A stretch of 64,000 nt of DNA, from assembly GCF_041740695.1 (NCBI RefSeq), contig NZ_JBGSLK010000007.1, forward strand, positions 1 to 64,000, given 5' to 3'. The position numbers and the translations under genes were made by a program. Shown piece by piece: positions 8,001-15,024 of the stretch (positions within the stretch are counted from its first letter, which is position 1; each line of letters opens with the position of its first letter). The notes beneath the pieces are model-generated. The model was not told the DNA's origin. It was given only the letters and a program-made list of their open reading frames with translations, and searched no databases. This DNA comes from Haliscomenobacter sp041740695 (GTDB lineage Bacteria > Bacteroidota > Bacteroidia > Chitinophagales > Saprospiraceae).

Positions 8001-9885
8001 CGCGGGTTTTGGTGTAGTAAGCGGCATTGGCGGTCAGGTTATTGCCTGTGATCAGGGGCAAAGTGTAAATGCCACAGATGGTTGTATCTCGAATGGAATC
8101 GATACTCGGGGATGTTTGAAAGGTAACGGTAAAGGTTTCCTGATCGCTACAACCACCAGAATTGTAATAAGCAAATAGAGTTTGAGTGCCCGTGATCACT
8201 GCACCCGGCAATAGGCGAGTTCCGGTACCATTTGCCCCCGTGAAATAGGCTTGAGAGCCATCCAGAGGAGTACTTGCCGTGATGGCAGGTAGCGTAAAAC
8301 TATTCCCACAAATATTTGAACTGACGATGGGATTGATGTTGGCAGAATTGCCTACGACTACGGTGACATTCGCTGGTGCGAAGCAGGGGTCAGTGGGGGT
8401 GAAAATTATGTTTTTGTTCCCAGCAGTATTGATGGTTAGTCGATTGTTGACAACTCCGGTACCTGACCAGTTTCCAGCTTGCCCGCTTTGAGTTGTGTTG
8501 AGGAGCACCGAAGAAGTGCTAGTACAATAAGGGCCAGGAGCGCTTACTGTAATGGTAGAACGGGGACTGACAGTTACTGGTATATTCGTCGCCAGTGCAC
8601 ATTGCCCGGCACCTGGGGTAAAACGCAAGGTGCGAGGTCCCGTCCCTCCAACTCCGGTGTTAAGATTCACATTGAACGTCACACCTGTGCCTGACCAGCC
8701 ACCTACGATGCCATTGTCATCTGTTGTTGGCAATTGAACGATCCCCTGACCTTGGCAGTAAGGCCCTAAAATGGCAAAACTTGGGGTTAGCGGAGCTGTA
8801 ACTTCAGCAGTAGTAGTTGCCAGAGTCGCACATTGGCCCGCTGAAGGGGTAAAAGTGAGGTTTTTTGTGCCAGCTATGGTCGTACTCAATCGGTTACTCG
8901 TCACATTCGTTCCTGACCAATTGCCATTGACCCCATTTTGGCTCGTGGGCAAGTTGATGTTACCTGAGTTCTGACAGAAAGGGCCAAGGTCATCCAATAC
9001 CGCTGGACCAGCCTGATCTACTTGTACTTCTATCGTGTTGGGAGTGGCGCATTGGTTGGCATTTGGTGTAAAAGTGAGCGTATGAGTGCCAGCACCTGCC
9101 GTATTAGTGTTAAAATTTGTACCCGTTACTCCTGGCCCTGACCAGACCCCAGTTACGCCATTCTGGTTGGTAGCAAGTGCCACATTTCCCCGGGTGGTGC
9201 AAAAGGGGCCGATATCATTCAACATAGCCTGACTAGGAGTGCCGGTGATGCGAATGTTACTTATTCTTACATTCTCATCTCCAGCCCAGGTTTGAGTATA
9301 AATTTCTAATGAAACAATATCTCCTGCGTTAACGGGAATTCCACTTGCACTAATTATACCCATTTGTTGGTTGTTCCCAGCTCCAATTAAATCACTGTAT
9401 ACTTCTACATCATTAACCATAAATCGCACCCAGAGGAAATCCCAACATGGGGTGCAACCATCTGCCGCCGCACTTGCATCAGATGTCGGATCCCCCGCAC
9501 AACCAAGCCCAAATGAGCAGGCACTAACTGATTCCATTCCATTAGGATCAGAAGTGGAAGTTCTCCAAGGCAAACTAAATCTAAAAGACAGTGTAAAGTC
9601 GACCGACGAGCAATTTGCATTAAATGGGCCAAAAATGTCAGTAGTACGAGCATCAGTGTTTCCTCGCGTGAATCCAGCCACATTATTATAAATCACCGTC
9701 TGTCCCCATCCCATCACCGGCCAAGCCAACACCAGCATCAAGACACTCCGCAACACCAACAATCGATAAATCTGAGTATTGAACATCATTTTTTCCATCA
9801 GTTTTGGGCGCATGTGATCAGCATGCAAAGCATTGGTCTTTCCAGTAGTTGTATGGCCAACACTTAAGCGATTCAAAAACTTCAT
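2089..9885 (-). CDS. Giant T9SS-exported surface protein with SprB-type repeats
   Basis: This is a repetitive extracellular protein of about 2,600 residues, probably carried across the outer membrane by the type IX secretion system and held at the surface. Counted from the longest frame (starting at 9981), it has a signal peptide near residues 66-95, an N-terminal beta-sandwich-like domain (96-252), and four repeats of about 80 residues with a GPFC/GPYC motif (253-545). Eight repeats of about 75 residues follow (DTTxCG...LPxITGxNLTxNAAYYT, 546-1155). Then come eight or nine SprB-like repeats (CNGxxNGxIxVxxxGGxxPYxYxWS) alternating with a degenerate partner (VGGxDGxARI; 1156-2450). A PKD-like segment and a C-terminal CHU_C/gliding-motility type B sorting domain (FPNAFSPNGDDVNDYF...FDRWGNLVFEG) end the protein. 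The start is uncertain: ATGs at 9981, 9885 and 9789 are in frame, and only the last leaves a conventional signal peptide. SprB relatives are gliding adhesins; its exact role here is unknown. Confidence 0.9.
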   Translation of the reverse strand: MKFLNRLSVGHTTTGKTNALHADHMRPKLMEKMMFNTQIYRLLVLRSVLMLVLAWPVMGWGQTVIYNNVAGFTRGNTDARTTDIFGPFNANCSSVDFTLSFRFSLPWRTSTSDPNGMESVSACSFGLGCAGDPTSDASAAADGCTPCWDFLWVRFMVNDVEVYSDLIGAGNNQQMGIISASGIPVNAGDIVSLEIYTQTWAGDENVRISNIRITGTPSQAMLNDIGPFCTTRGNVALATNQNGVTGVWSGPGVTGTNFNTNTAGAGTHTLTFTPNANQCATPNTIEVQVDQAGPAVLDDLGPFCQNSGNINLPTSQNGVNGNWSGTNVTSNRLSTTIAGTKNLTFTPSAGQCATLATTTAEVTAPLTPSFAILGPYCQGQGIVQLPTTDDNGIVGGWSGTGVTFNVNLNTGVGGTGPRTLRFTPGAGQCALATNIPVTVSPRSTITVSAPGPYCTSTSSVLLNTTQSGQAGNWSGTGVVNNRLTINTAGNKNIIFTPTDPCFAPANVTVVVGNSANINPIVSSNICGNSFTLPAITASTPLDGSQAYFTGANGTGTRLLPGAVITGTQTLFAYYNSGGCSDQETFTVTFQTSPSIDSIRDTTICGIYTLPLITGNNLTANAAYYTKTRGGGTRFLPGQSIDTTQILFAYDSTSTGCFAQDTFKINVVAQPRLDTIVNVQVCSSYTLPMLRGTGLSGNEAYYTAPNGGGTKYLPGQSIPGDLRLYAFDRITTCTSERIFLLDTLSPPILNPIGDTTVCGTLVLPAITGRNLTGNAAYYTQTLGAGTRFDPGQSISSTQTLFVYAGTASCFDQDTFNVAIVATPRLDTIVDVQTCSAYTLPVLSGANLSGNEAYYTAPNGGGTKYLPGQSIPGDLRLYAFDRITTCTSERTFLLDTISPPILDPIRDTTRCGSLVLPAITGKNLTGNAAYYTQTLGGGLRFSPGQNFSNSQTLFVYAGTASCFDQDTFIVTIVDRPSLDTIVDVQICGSYTLPNISGTSLSGNEAYYTAPNGGGTKYTPGQTLSGDLRLYTFDQVPGCSNERSFLLDTISPPQIDSLRDTTACGSLQLPLITGKNLSPNVAYYGGPNGTGTRFLPGQTLSFSGNFFIFDQKAGCSAEQVYRVSITPGPQIGLDIKQPISCNGSNDGALDLRINNSLPPVNIRWSQASLNGIEDPANLGPGTYTVTVTDGTACEVIASVTLIEPTKIALTCAVSKAVTQVGGTDGEARISISGGTTRYQLSLDGPVIQLRDSLSAGTTILTGLSTGTYQVLVTDSLGCQDSCQFTITQPNCTLAANGTSVNPTCNGVANGQIDVSSTGGEAPLSIDWNQNTLDGQFNPRNLGPGRYSFTVTDNVGCRASDTIVLTQPAALMLSCAPQSAVTRVGGTDGIARITSNGGTLPYRISWSGKSSGSFILNRSGDTTITGLSAGQYRIELRDQNDCVDSCLLTMSEPACSLIATIVTVKRILCNGDNDGVLTATVRNGRAPYSYVWSNGAGTITRDTLKNLGPGTYTLTLTDNLGCADTAQIDLTEPPPIVVDCQVISDVTTVGGRDGRAKLKYPGGTGTIALDWGGSQPGSVTASGGDSISLGSLPPGTYSPNFIDVNGCRNSCSFTIREPICSLEASLLTKAPACQGATNGQVIAVTTGGAAPYNFQWSNGGSNNDTLSNLAAGAYQVTITDAINCSLVLDTVLQEPAALAFTCQTIRNVITVNGSEGIARLNFSGGIAPYFIRVQGPVSSTRTEGNSGSVDLTGLSTGTYTINISDINGCQLDCSFSISEPTCNLVLELQGVAPLCNGATNGQITVTVNGGKAPFQYDWSDNTNDGQATARNLRAGMYSVVVSDSIGCVGIDTLVLAEPSALSFACGTPVPTTTIGGQNGRITVRFTGGTGPYKLILSGAKRDSFLNLSVDSFTVNNLSKGDYRLTLLDANGCTVQGCDFRINDPICNLALSLNPTNNLCAGASQGSIQSSITGGLGPFTYDWSDNRFDGNPQATGLPSGAFQLIVTDVQLCRDTASVTLTDPLPLETNCSVVNQPSTVGGSDGRARVVIRGGTGQRNIQLSGPSPGQMQQSSVDTFTFSNLAAGRYTVSISDANGCTDTCGFILQNIECKLVGTAQGINPDCNGTTTGSIQVAVTGNNGLVAYTWSNPALSGANPTALAAGTYTVILTDAAACKDTLSVTLSNPAPLTLAAAPASQPTPARPTGGSIALTYAGGTPGYRINWSPNGSDQSIGNTGAFTIPNLRAGAYTITLTDSNGCNALAQATLSEAPCNLSINIAAARADCGSSHLNTTVTGGTGPFQYAWNVSRFNGQANPRNAAPSTYIVTITDAIGCSAQDSLVLAVDPSALSVSLGVINPLCPGDLGVFTLRNVTGGQGPFTLTLNNTIQRFNNPPLTVRNLNPGTFALNISNASGCGFDTTITIQSPRNLSLELGPDTTLRRGATVTFKPQLNFNPSQISWSPPTGLISAESLNAQAEPAFTTTYTLLLSDSSGCEVSDKIQVLVAGQLEAYFPNAFSPNGDDVNDYFSGYGGDDIEALEYLRVFDRWGNLVFEGTNIPVNDPNQGWDGTSRGQASPIGLYVFSSVVRMKNGSTYPKAGEVNLVR
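7262..7350. repeat. 89-bp exact duplication inside the giant gene, copy 1
   Basis: This stretch is base-for-base identical to 7718-7806, 456 bp away, which is exactly two 76-residue repeat units. The flanking repeats are clearly more diverged, so gene conversion or recent unit duplication is likely. Confidence 0.85.
7718..7806. repeat. 89-bp exact duplication inside the giant gene, copy 2
   Basis: This is the second copy of the identical 89-bp segment (see 7262-7350). Both encode the same part of the type-B repeat, around the motif EAYYTAPNGGGTKYLPGQS. Confidence 0.85.
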
Positions 9886-9959
9886 CGTGACATTTTTGTG
9901 CGGTAACAAAAAAAGCGCTGATAGGAGAACGTACGTAGAATATGGTTGAAAAGGACTTA

Positions 9960-9975
9960 GAGCTTGTGTAAGCTC
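9960..9975. promoter_or_regulatory. Short palindrome upstream of the giant gene
   Basis: The sequence GAGCTTGTGTAAGCTC is a perfect 6-bp inverted repeat around a 4-base loop, 74 bp upstream of the ATG at 9885. Related AGAGCTTGTTTAA words occur upstream of the ArsR gene (32757) and of sprE (56276-56288). A binding site is possible but unproven. Confidence 0.25.
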
Positions 9976-10073
9976 CTGCAAAAATTGCTAAAAAAATTGG
10001 GGTGCTTTAGCTGAGCAGCATTATTTTATTGTAAACTGGATGCTTATCGTCAAAAAGTAGACATTCTGAGGTT

Positions 10074-12530
10074 TCAAGGCATGGAGGTCAATTCCGCCAG
10101 TACCAGTTTAAGACCCTGCAAAACTTCAGCCTCAAAATTAACAAAATCAGCGCTCAAGTCCTGCGGATCAAATTCTTTTTTGGCGCGTTCCATTTGTTCG
10201 GCACGGGTGCCTAAATGCCCCAGACCGACCATTTGAAAAGAAGGTTTGATCTTGTGCGCTTTGGCAGCAAAGGATTTCCAATCCTCGGCTTCCAATAATT
10301 GCCGCATCTGCGCCAGCTCGTTGGGGATCGTTTGTACAAAAATTTCAAAAATTTCATGCATGTACCCGGTATCACCTTCGTACAACTCAGCAAGTTCGGT
10401 TCGGTTCAAGGAAAGGGTAGTGGTGCTTGGCGTTTGGGGTGAAAAGCCGGGAAAAATTTGCCGAAAAACTTCCTGCAATTGTTCAGGCGTAAAGGGTTTG
10501 GACAAGTGTTGGTTCATCCCTGCCTGGAGTGCTTTTTCTTTTTCATCCAACAAGGCCGAGGCCGTGAGTGCAACAATGGGCACCTGCTGATTGGCGTTTT
10601 GGGAAGCATTGCGCAGGCGCAAGGTGGTCTCGTAGCCATCTAGATTGGGCATGCGAATGTCCATCAAGATCAAGTCGAACACTTCCTTTTCGGTAGCTTG
10701 TAGTGCCAACACGCCATCAGCAGCAGCAGTGTAGGTTAGTCCCCACTTCGACAAGAGGTTTTCCAAATAACGCCGATTCATGGGGTTGTCCTCGACAATG
10801 AGCGTGTGTAAGGCGTTCGTTTGTTTAGGCTCCCCAGCCGGTTCTGATTCTACCTTGTTTAACACTGGATTTTTGACTGGTTCAAAAGGCAACAGAACTC
10901 GAAAACTACTACCCGTGTCCAGGGTGCTCTGCACGTCTATCTTGCCACCCAACAGTTCTACAAGTTGTTTGGTGATGGGCAAACCCAAACCCGCACCGTC
11001 CCGCGTCCTTTTTACCTTTCCAGCTTGGTTAAACCGTTCAAAGATGAAAGGCAATTGTTCTGGCGAAATCCCCATCCCGGTATCATTTACAGTAAACTCA
11101 ATCCAGTTTTGCCCCTCAATGAGGTGCGTAGCAGCGGTACACCGAATATAACCTTGTTCGGTAAACTTGAAGGAATTGTTGATCAGATTGAGCAAAATTT
11201 GATTGAGAAAAGTAGGATCGGTACGCAGGTACTGCGGCACCTCGGGTGCAATCTCGCACTGGAATTCAACCGGGCGTTGCGAGAGTCTGAATTCAAAGGT
11301 TTTGCACATGGCCTTCGCCATACCAAAGAAGTCGAAATCCTCAAGCTGGGGCTCCATTTTGCCCTGCTCGATTTTGGAGATGTCTAGCACATCACTGACC
11401 AGCGCATGTAACAAATCAGCAGAGTATTGAAGCGTGTTGACGTATTCTACCTGCTCCAGGCTGAGCTGTGTATCGTACAATAAATTGGTCATGCCCACAA
11501 TGGAGTTGATCGGATTGCGGATTTCGTGGCTCATGTTGGCCAAAAATGCCTTTTCAGCGTCACGGGCTTGTTCGGCTTCCTGGCGGGCGCGTTCCAAATC
11601 GGCCTGCAACAATTTTTGCTCGGTAATGTCCAGGTGGATGCCTAAAGTGCCCGACAGATTGCCCAGCTCATCGTAGATCGGGGTATTGTTGATCAGGGTC
11701 CAGATGATGCTGCCGTTTTTTTTGAGCACAGGGGCTTCCCAAATCACCGATTTTCCTCGTAAAAACTTGGCTTCTTCTTGATGGGCCTCGCTTATGAATT
11801 GGGGCGGAGCAAACAAAAGTTTGGGGTCATGTCCAATCAATTCCTCCTCGCTGTAGCCCACCATTTCACAAAAACGGGGGTAAGCCCGCACGATTTTCGC
11901 TTCGGAACTGACCTCTAAAAGGCCCAATTCCATGTTTTCCATAATCCCCCGGTACTTTTCTTCACTCTTGCGGATGCGTTCGCCGAAGAGGGTTAGTTCC
12001 TTCCGTGCCTGTACTTCCTCGGTAATGTCTCGAGAAATGGAATGTGCCTCAAAAAATTTGCCCTCCCGGTAAATGAAACTGACCCGCTGGCCCAGCCAAA
12101 TCTCACGTTGCCAGGCATTTTTAACCGGAAACTCTACGTAACTGGTGGCCAAACCATTGCGGATTTGTTCCAGGTATTGAAGGCGGGTGGGCTCGGCATA
12201 ATCGTCGCGAATGAGTTCTGCATAGTGGATGCCCAGCATGTCGGCTAAAGGGAAACCCAATAATTTTTCTGCGGCAGGGTTGATGAAGCGGAATAGTCCC
12301 TGATTGTCGGAAATGAAGATGATGTCTTGTACACTATTGACAATCTCGTTGACGTAGTGCAGTTCTTTTTTTAAGGCATCTACCGAGCTGAGCTTCGATT
12401 GCAGCGCTTCATTTTGTTGGAGTAAATGGGCCGTAAATTGTTCTTTTTCTAAAAGTAATGCTTCTGCCCGTACCCGAGCAGCTCTTTCTTCCAACAATTG
12501 CCTTTTATCAGTGTCCAATCCTGTCTCCAT
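10074..12530 (-). CDS. Soluble hybrid histidine kinase (PAS-PAS-HisKA-HATPase-REC-HPt)
   Basis: This 818-residue sensor kinase carries a complete internal phosphorelay. In order there is an N-terminal coiled coil (10-50), a PAS domain (about 50-175), a second PAS with PAC (185-310), and HisKA with the phospho-acceptor His335 in FLANMSHEIRNP. A HATPase domain follows with NLINNSFKFTEQG, DTGMGI and GAGLGL boxes (about 430-560), then a receiver domain with Asp624 in LILMDIRMPNLDG, and a C-terminal HPt domain with His759 in KAHKIKPSFQMVGL. No membrane helix or signal peptide is present, so it should sense a cytosolic ligand through PAS. No response regulator with a DNA-binding domain is adjacent, so the output partner is unknown. 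It lies downstream of no obvious operon partner; a -7-like TAATTTTG precedes the start. Confidence 0.93.
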   Translation of the reverse strand: METGLDTDKRQLLEERAARVRAEALLLEKEQFTAHLLQQNEALQSKLSSVDALKKELHYVNEIVNSVQDIIFISDNQGLFRFINPAAEKLLGFPLADMLGIHYAELIRDDYAEPTRLQYLEQIRNGLATSYVEFPVKNAWQREIWLGQRVSFIYREGKFFEAHSISRDITEEVQARKELTLFGERIRKSEEKYRGIMENMELGLLEVSSEAKIVRAYPRFCEMVGYSEEELIGHDPKLLFAPPQFISEAHQEEAKFLRGKSVIWEAPVLKKNGSIIWTLINNTPIYDELGNLSGTLGIHLDITEQKLLQADLERARQEAEQARDAEKAFLANMSHEIRNPINSIVGMTNLLYDTQLSLEQVEYVNTLQYSADLLHALVSDVLDISKIEQGKMEPQLEDFDFFGMAKAMCKTFEFRLSQRPVEFQCEIAPEVPQYLRTDPTFLNQILLNLINNSFKFTEQGYIRCTAATHLIEGQNWIEFTVNDTGMGISPEQLPFIFERFNQAGKVKRTRDGAGLGLPITKQLVELLGGKIDVQSTLDTGSSFRVLLPFEPVKNPVLNKVESEPAGEPKQTNALHTLIVEDNPMNRRYLENLLSKWGLTYTAAADGVLALQATEKEVFDLILMDIRMPNLDGYETTLRLRNASQNANQQVPIVALTASALLDEKEKALQAGMNQHLSKPFTPEQLQEVFRQIFPGFSPQTPSTTTLSLNRTELAELYEGDTGYMHEIFEIFVQTIPNELAQMRQLLEAEDWKSFAAKAHKIKPSFQMVGLGHLGTRAEQMERAKKEFDPQDLSADFVNFEAEVLQGLKLVLAELTSMP

Positions 12531-12552
12531 CCTTACGTTTCCTCAATTTGCT

Positions 12553-12560
12553 CAAAATTA
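12553..12560 (-). promoter_or_regulatory. -7 promoter element TAATTTTG for the histidine kinase
   Basis: On the minus strand this reads TAATTTTG, a perfect match to the Bacteroidota -7 consensus TAnnTTTG, 23 bp before the start codon at 12530. No good -33 TTTG lies at the expected distance, so support is partial. Confidence 0.35.
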
Positions 12561-12610
12561 AGGAACTGACTCTAAAAAATGGGTTAAATGCTCAAAATTT
12601 TTACCCTTTG

Positions 12611-14665
12611 TCACCTCAATAGTAAAACCGCGCCACTGCGACTGGCCGTTTCACCATCGACAAATTCTACATCAGCCCGCCAAACATATAGCCCTTGTAA
12701 AGCTGCTTTCCCCCGAGTGCTACCATCCCAGCGGGTTTCGGAGTCATTCGGGCTTGCGTTTTGGGTGCGAAATACTTCGTTGCCCCAGCGGTCAAAAATG
12801 CTCAAGTGGACAATCCGCGCCACGCCACGATCGCAGAAGAGGGTGAAAAAATCATTCTCGCCGTCGTCATTGGGCGTAAAAGCATTGGGGGCAAAGGTGT
12901 TATGACGGGGAATGACTTCAAAAACAAACACGGTAGAGTCCACACACCCCAGCGCACTACTGGCGATCAGGGAGTAAGTGCCACTCCTCAAGGGCTGCGC
13001 AAAAGGCTCAGCGCAGTCGCTGCAACTCAAACCATCTGCTGGAGACCAACGATAGGTGCCAATCGTCTGGTTGGCGCGGGGGCTCAATCGAATGCTGTCG
13101 AACTGTTTGAGGCTGATTTTGTCAAACTCCTCCAGCTCAAAAGCGACTGGATCAGTCAGGGTTACACTGCGGCTGAGTTTGCAGGCCGGGCTGGCTTGCA
13201 CAGTAGCCTGATAGGTGCCTTGAGGCAAACCAGGAAAGGTATTTCCGGGCTGAAAATCTTTGCCATTGAGGGTATAGACCAGTGGGCGGTTCACCCCACT
13301 TACGTTGGTGATCCTGATGCTCCCGTCCTTTCCTTGGGCACAGTGAGGATCTGTACCCGTCATGGTACCCATCAATTCTCGCGCCCGCACGACGAGGCTG
13401 TGACTGGCTGGACAACCGTGCACCGAGGTGACCGAAACACTAAAAGTGCCGGGTGTTTCAATACTAATGGTATCCGTAGTAGCTCCAGTTGACCATTGGT
13501 ATTTTGCAAAATTGCCTGCGTCGAGGATCGAAAAGTTTTCGGGGCAAATGATGCTGTCTCCCTTGATGCGATAACGACTCAAATCTTCGATGATGATGTG
13601 GTGCACCACAATGCTGTCACAGCCCTGGGGCGTTTTGAGCACTACTTCGAAGTAACCCGAATCGCGGTAAACCTGGCCAGCCAAGGTGACTGAGCCACCC
13701 GGACAAATGACAATTTCTTTGGGTTTAGGGGCTTTTTTTTGTTCCAAGACCGTGGAGTAGGAAAAATAATTGCAAGAAGGATTACTCAACTGCGTCGCGC
13801 TAGCCGCCGCCGCGAGGCGAAAAGTTTGCCCCTCGCGCGGTTTTTCAATGTCGATGCTCAAATTATTGGCACCGGCAATTGGGGCCCAGGTTTTGCCCTC
13901 ATCGGTACTACGCTGCCATTGGTAAGCGAGGGTCTTAGGGTCGTTGATTTCAATGGTGGGGGTGAGTTTAAACAAATCACTGACACAGATGTAGCTGGTA
14001 TCGGGCATTTTGATGACCGGGCCACAGGGTAAAAAAGTGATGTTGTCCAGGCCAATGTCGTTGCCCAGTCCGCCGGGCGCGTTGTTGCGCAGCGAAAGAA
14101 CAATCTGCTGGGCATCGGGAGGTGTGGTAAAGGTAAAGCCATAGGTATGCCATTGAGCGTCCTGTACCACTTCTCCACTGCTGTACTGTTCTTTGCCATC
14201 TACTAAAAAAGACAGGTTGGGCTTGATGTAAGTGGTGAAACTGGGCAGCATCAGGTTGATGATGTCTGCCGAAAATTGATAGGTCGTATTGCCACATACG
14301 GTTACTGTATCCTGATAAAACAAGCCGGGTTGGAAACTCGCATTGACGACCATGAAGTAACCATTGGGATCGGCACTGCGGTCTTTGGTTTTTACCCAGG
14401 ATGTAGCAGAAAAGGAGCCCCAACTGGCATTGCCATTGGTGATCACGTACAAGCCATCGTTGGGCGGAGTGGAGGCGCTGTAGCGGTAGCCCGGCGCAAT
14501 GCCAGGGTCGGTTCCCAACACATTGGCACTGCCACTGCCAAAATCTCCCCGTGTGAAAATATTCCCACCCAGGGAGCCTTTACATAGGCCTTGTTGGGCA
14601 AAACTAGACTGAATACTTAGGCTAAAAAGCACCAAGGTGATGGCGATCTGAAATTTGGCGTTCAT
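12611..14665 (-). CDS. Secreted protein with T9SS type B sorting domain
   Basis: This 684-residue exported protein has a clear signal peptide (MNAKFQIAITLVLFSLSIQS, cleavage after FAQ). Residues 24-210 form a beta-sandwich like the carbohydrate-binding-like modules seen in Bacteroidota surface proteins (QWHTYGFTFTTPPDAQQI, GLDNITFLPCG). Ig-like and SprB-like segments follow (CPGGSVTLAGQVYRDSGYF; HCAQGKDGSIRITNVSG). The C-terminus is a CHU_C/gliding-motility-associated type B sorting domain (FAPNAFTPNDDGENDFF, FDRWGNEVFRTQ), which directs T9SS export. No catalytic motif is visible, so it is probably an adhesin or structural surface protein. It lies in the same orientation as the histidine kinase and the giant surface gene and has its own good promoter (14706-14737). 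Confidence 0.88.
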   Translation of the reverse strand: MNAKFQIAITLVLFSLSIQSSFAQQGLCKGSLGGNIFTRGDFGSGSANVLGTDPGIAPGYRYSASTPPNDGLYVITNGNASWGSFSATSWVKTKDRSADPNGYFMVVNASFQPGLFYQDTVTVCGNTTYQFSADIINLMLPSFTTYIKPNLSFLVDGKEQYSSGEVVQDAQWHTYGFTFTTPPDAQQIVLSLRNNAPGGLGNDIGLDNITFLPCGPVIKMPDTSYICVSDLFKLTPTIEINDPKTLAYQWQRSTDEGKTWAPIAGANNLSIDIEKPREGQTFRLAAAASATQLSNPSCNYFSYSTVLEQKKAPKPKEIVICPGGSVTLAGQVYRDSGYFEVVLKTPQGCDSIVVHHIIIEDLSRYRIKGDSIICPENFSILDAGNFAKYQWSTGATTDTISIETPGTFSVSVTSVHGCPASHSLVVRARELMGTMTGTDPHCAQGKDGSIRITNVSGVNRPLVYTLNGKDFQPGNTFPGLPQGTYQATVQASPACKLSRSVTLTDPVAFELEEFDKISLKQFDSIRLSPRANQTIGTYRWSPADGLSCSDCAEPFAQPLRSGTYSLIASSALGCVDSTVFVFEVIPRHNTFAPNAFTPNDDGENDFFTLFCDRGVARIVHLSIFDRWGNEVFRTQNASPNDSETRWDGSTRGKAALQGLYVWRADVEFVDGETASRSGAVLLLR

Positions 14666-14702
14666 TGTGTTTTGTTGTGATACTCAAGCTGACCTAAGCA
14701 GT

Positions 14703-14816
14703 GGGCAAAAATAAGTGTTCATTTTTTTCGAGCCAAAGAATTAGATAAGACACTTTAAATGAACCGTTTACTTGTCTAATCTTTTGGCAAAAGGAACACT
14801 TGTTTTTTTATTGCCC
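14703..14816. repeat. Long inverted repeat between divergent genes
   Basis: The left arm runs from GGGCAAAAATAAGTGTTC to GCCAAAGAATTAGATAAG (14703-14749). The right arm mirrors it from CTTGTCTAATCTTTTGGC to GAACACTTGTTTTTTTATTGCCC-like sequence (14771-14816). It lies between two divergently transcribed genes and contains the promoter of the left one. It could be a regulator-binding region or a member of the intergenic repeat class. Confidence 0.7.
14706..14737 (-). promoter_or_regulatory. Promoter TTTG-N20-TATTTTTG for the 12611-14665 gene
   Basis: Read on the minus strand, a -33 TTTG (14734-14737) is followed after 20 bp by TATTTTTG (14706-14713), a full match to the Bacteroidota consensus. 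The predicted transcript would start about 35 bp before the ATG at 14665. The promoter lies inside the left arm of the inverted repeat 14703-14816. Confidence 0.55.
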
Positions 14817-15024
14817 TAAGGTAACTGAAACTGGGGGATTTTTTGCTGGGCGAAAAAACAATTCAACCGGAAGCAGGCAAAGCTGCCCTGAGAGACACCA
14901 AAAATTCCCCTTTTGTTCCTTCTCCGACAATATTTACCACAGAGTCGGCATTAAATCAAAAACTTTCTATTTTTACATCCACATGACAATTCGCAATCAC
15001 GATTATTTAACCTATTCTCAAGAT

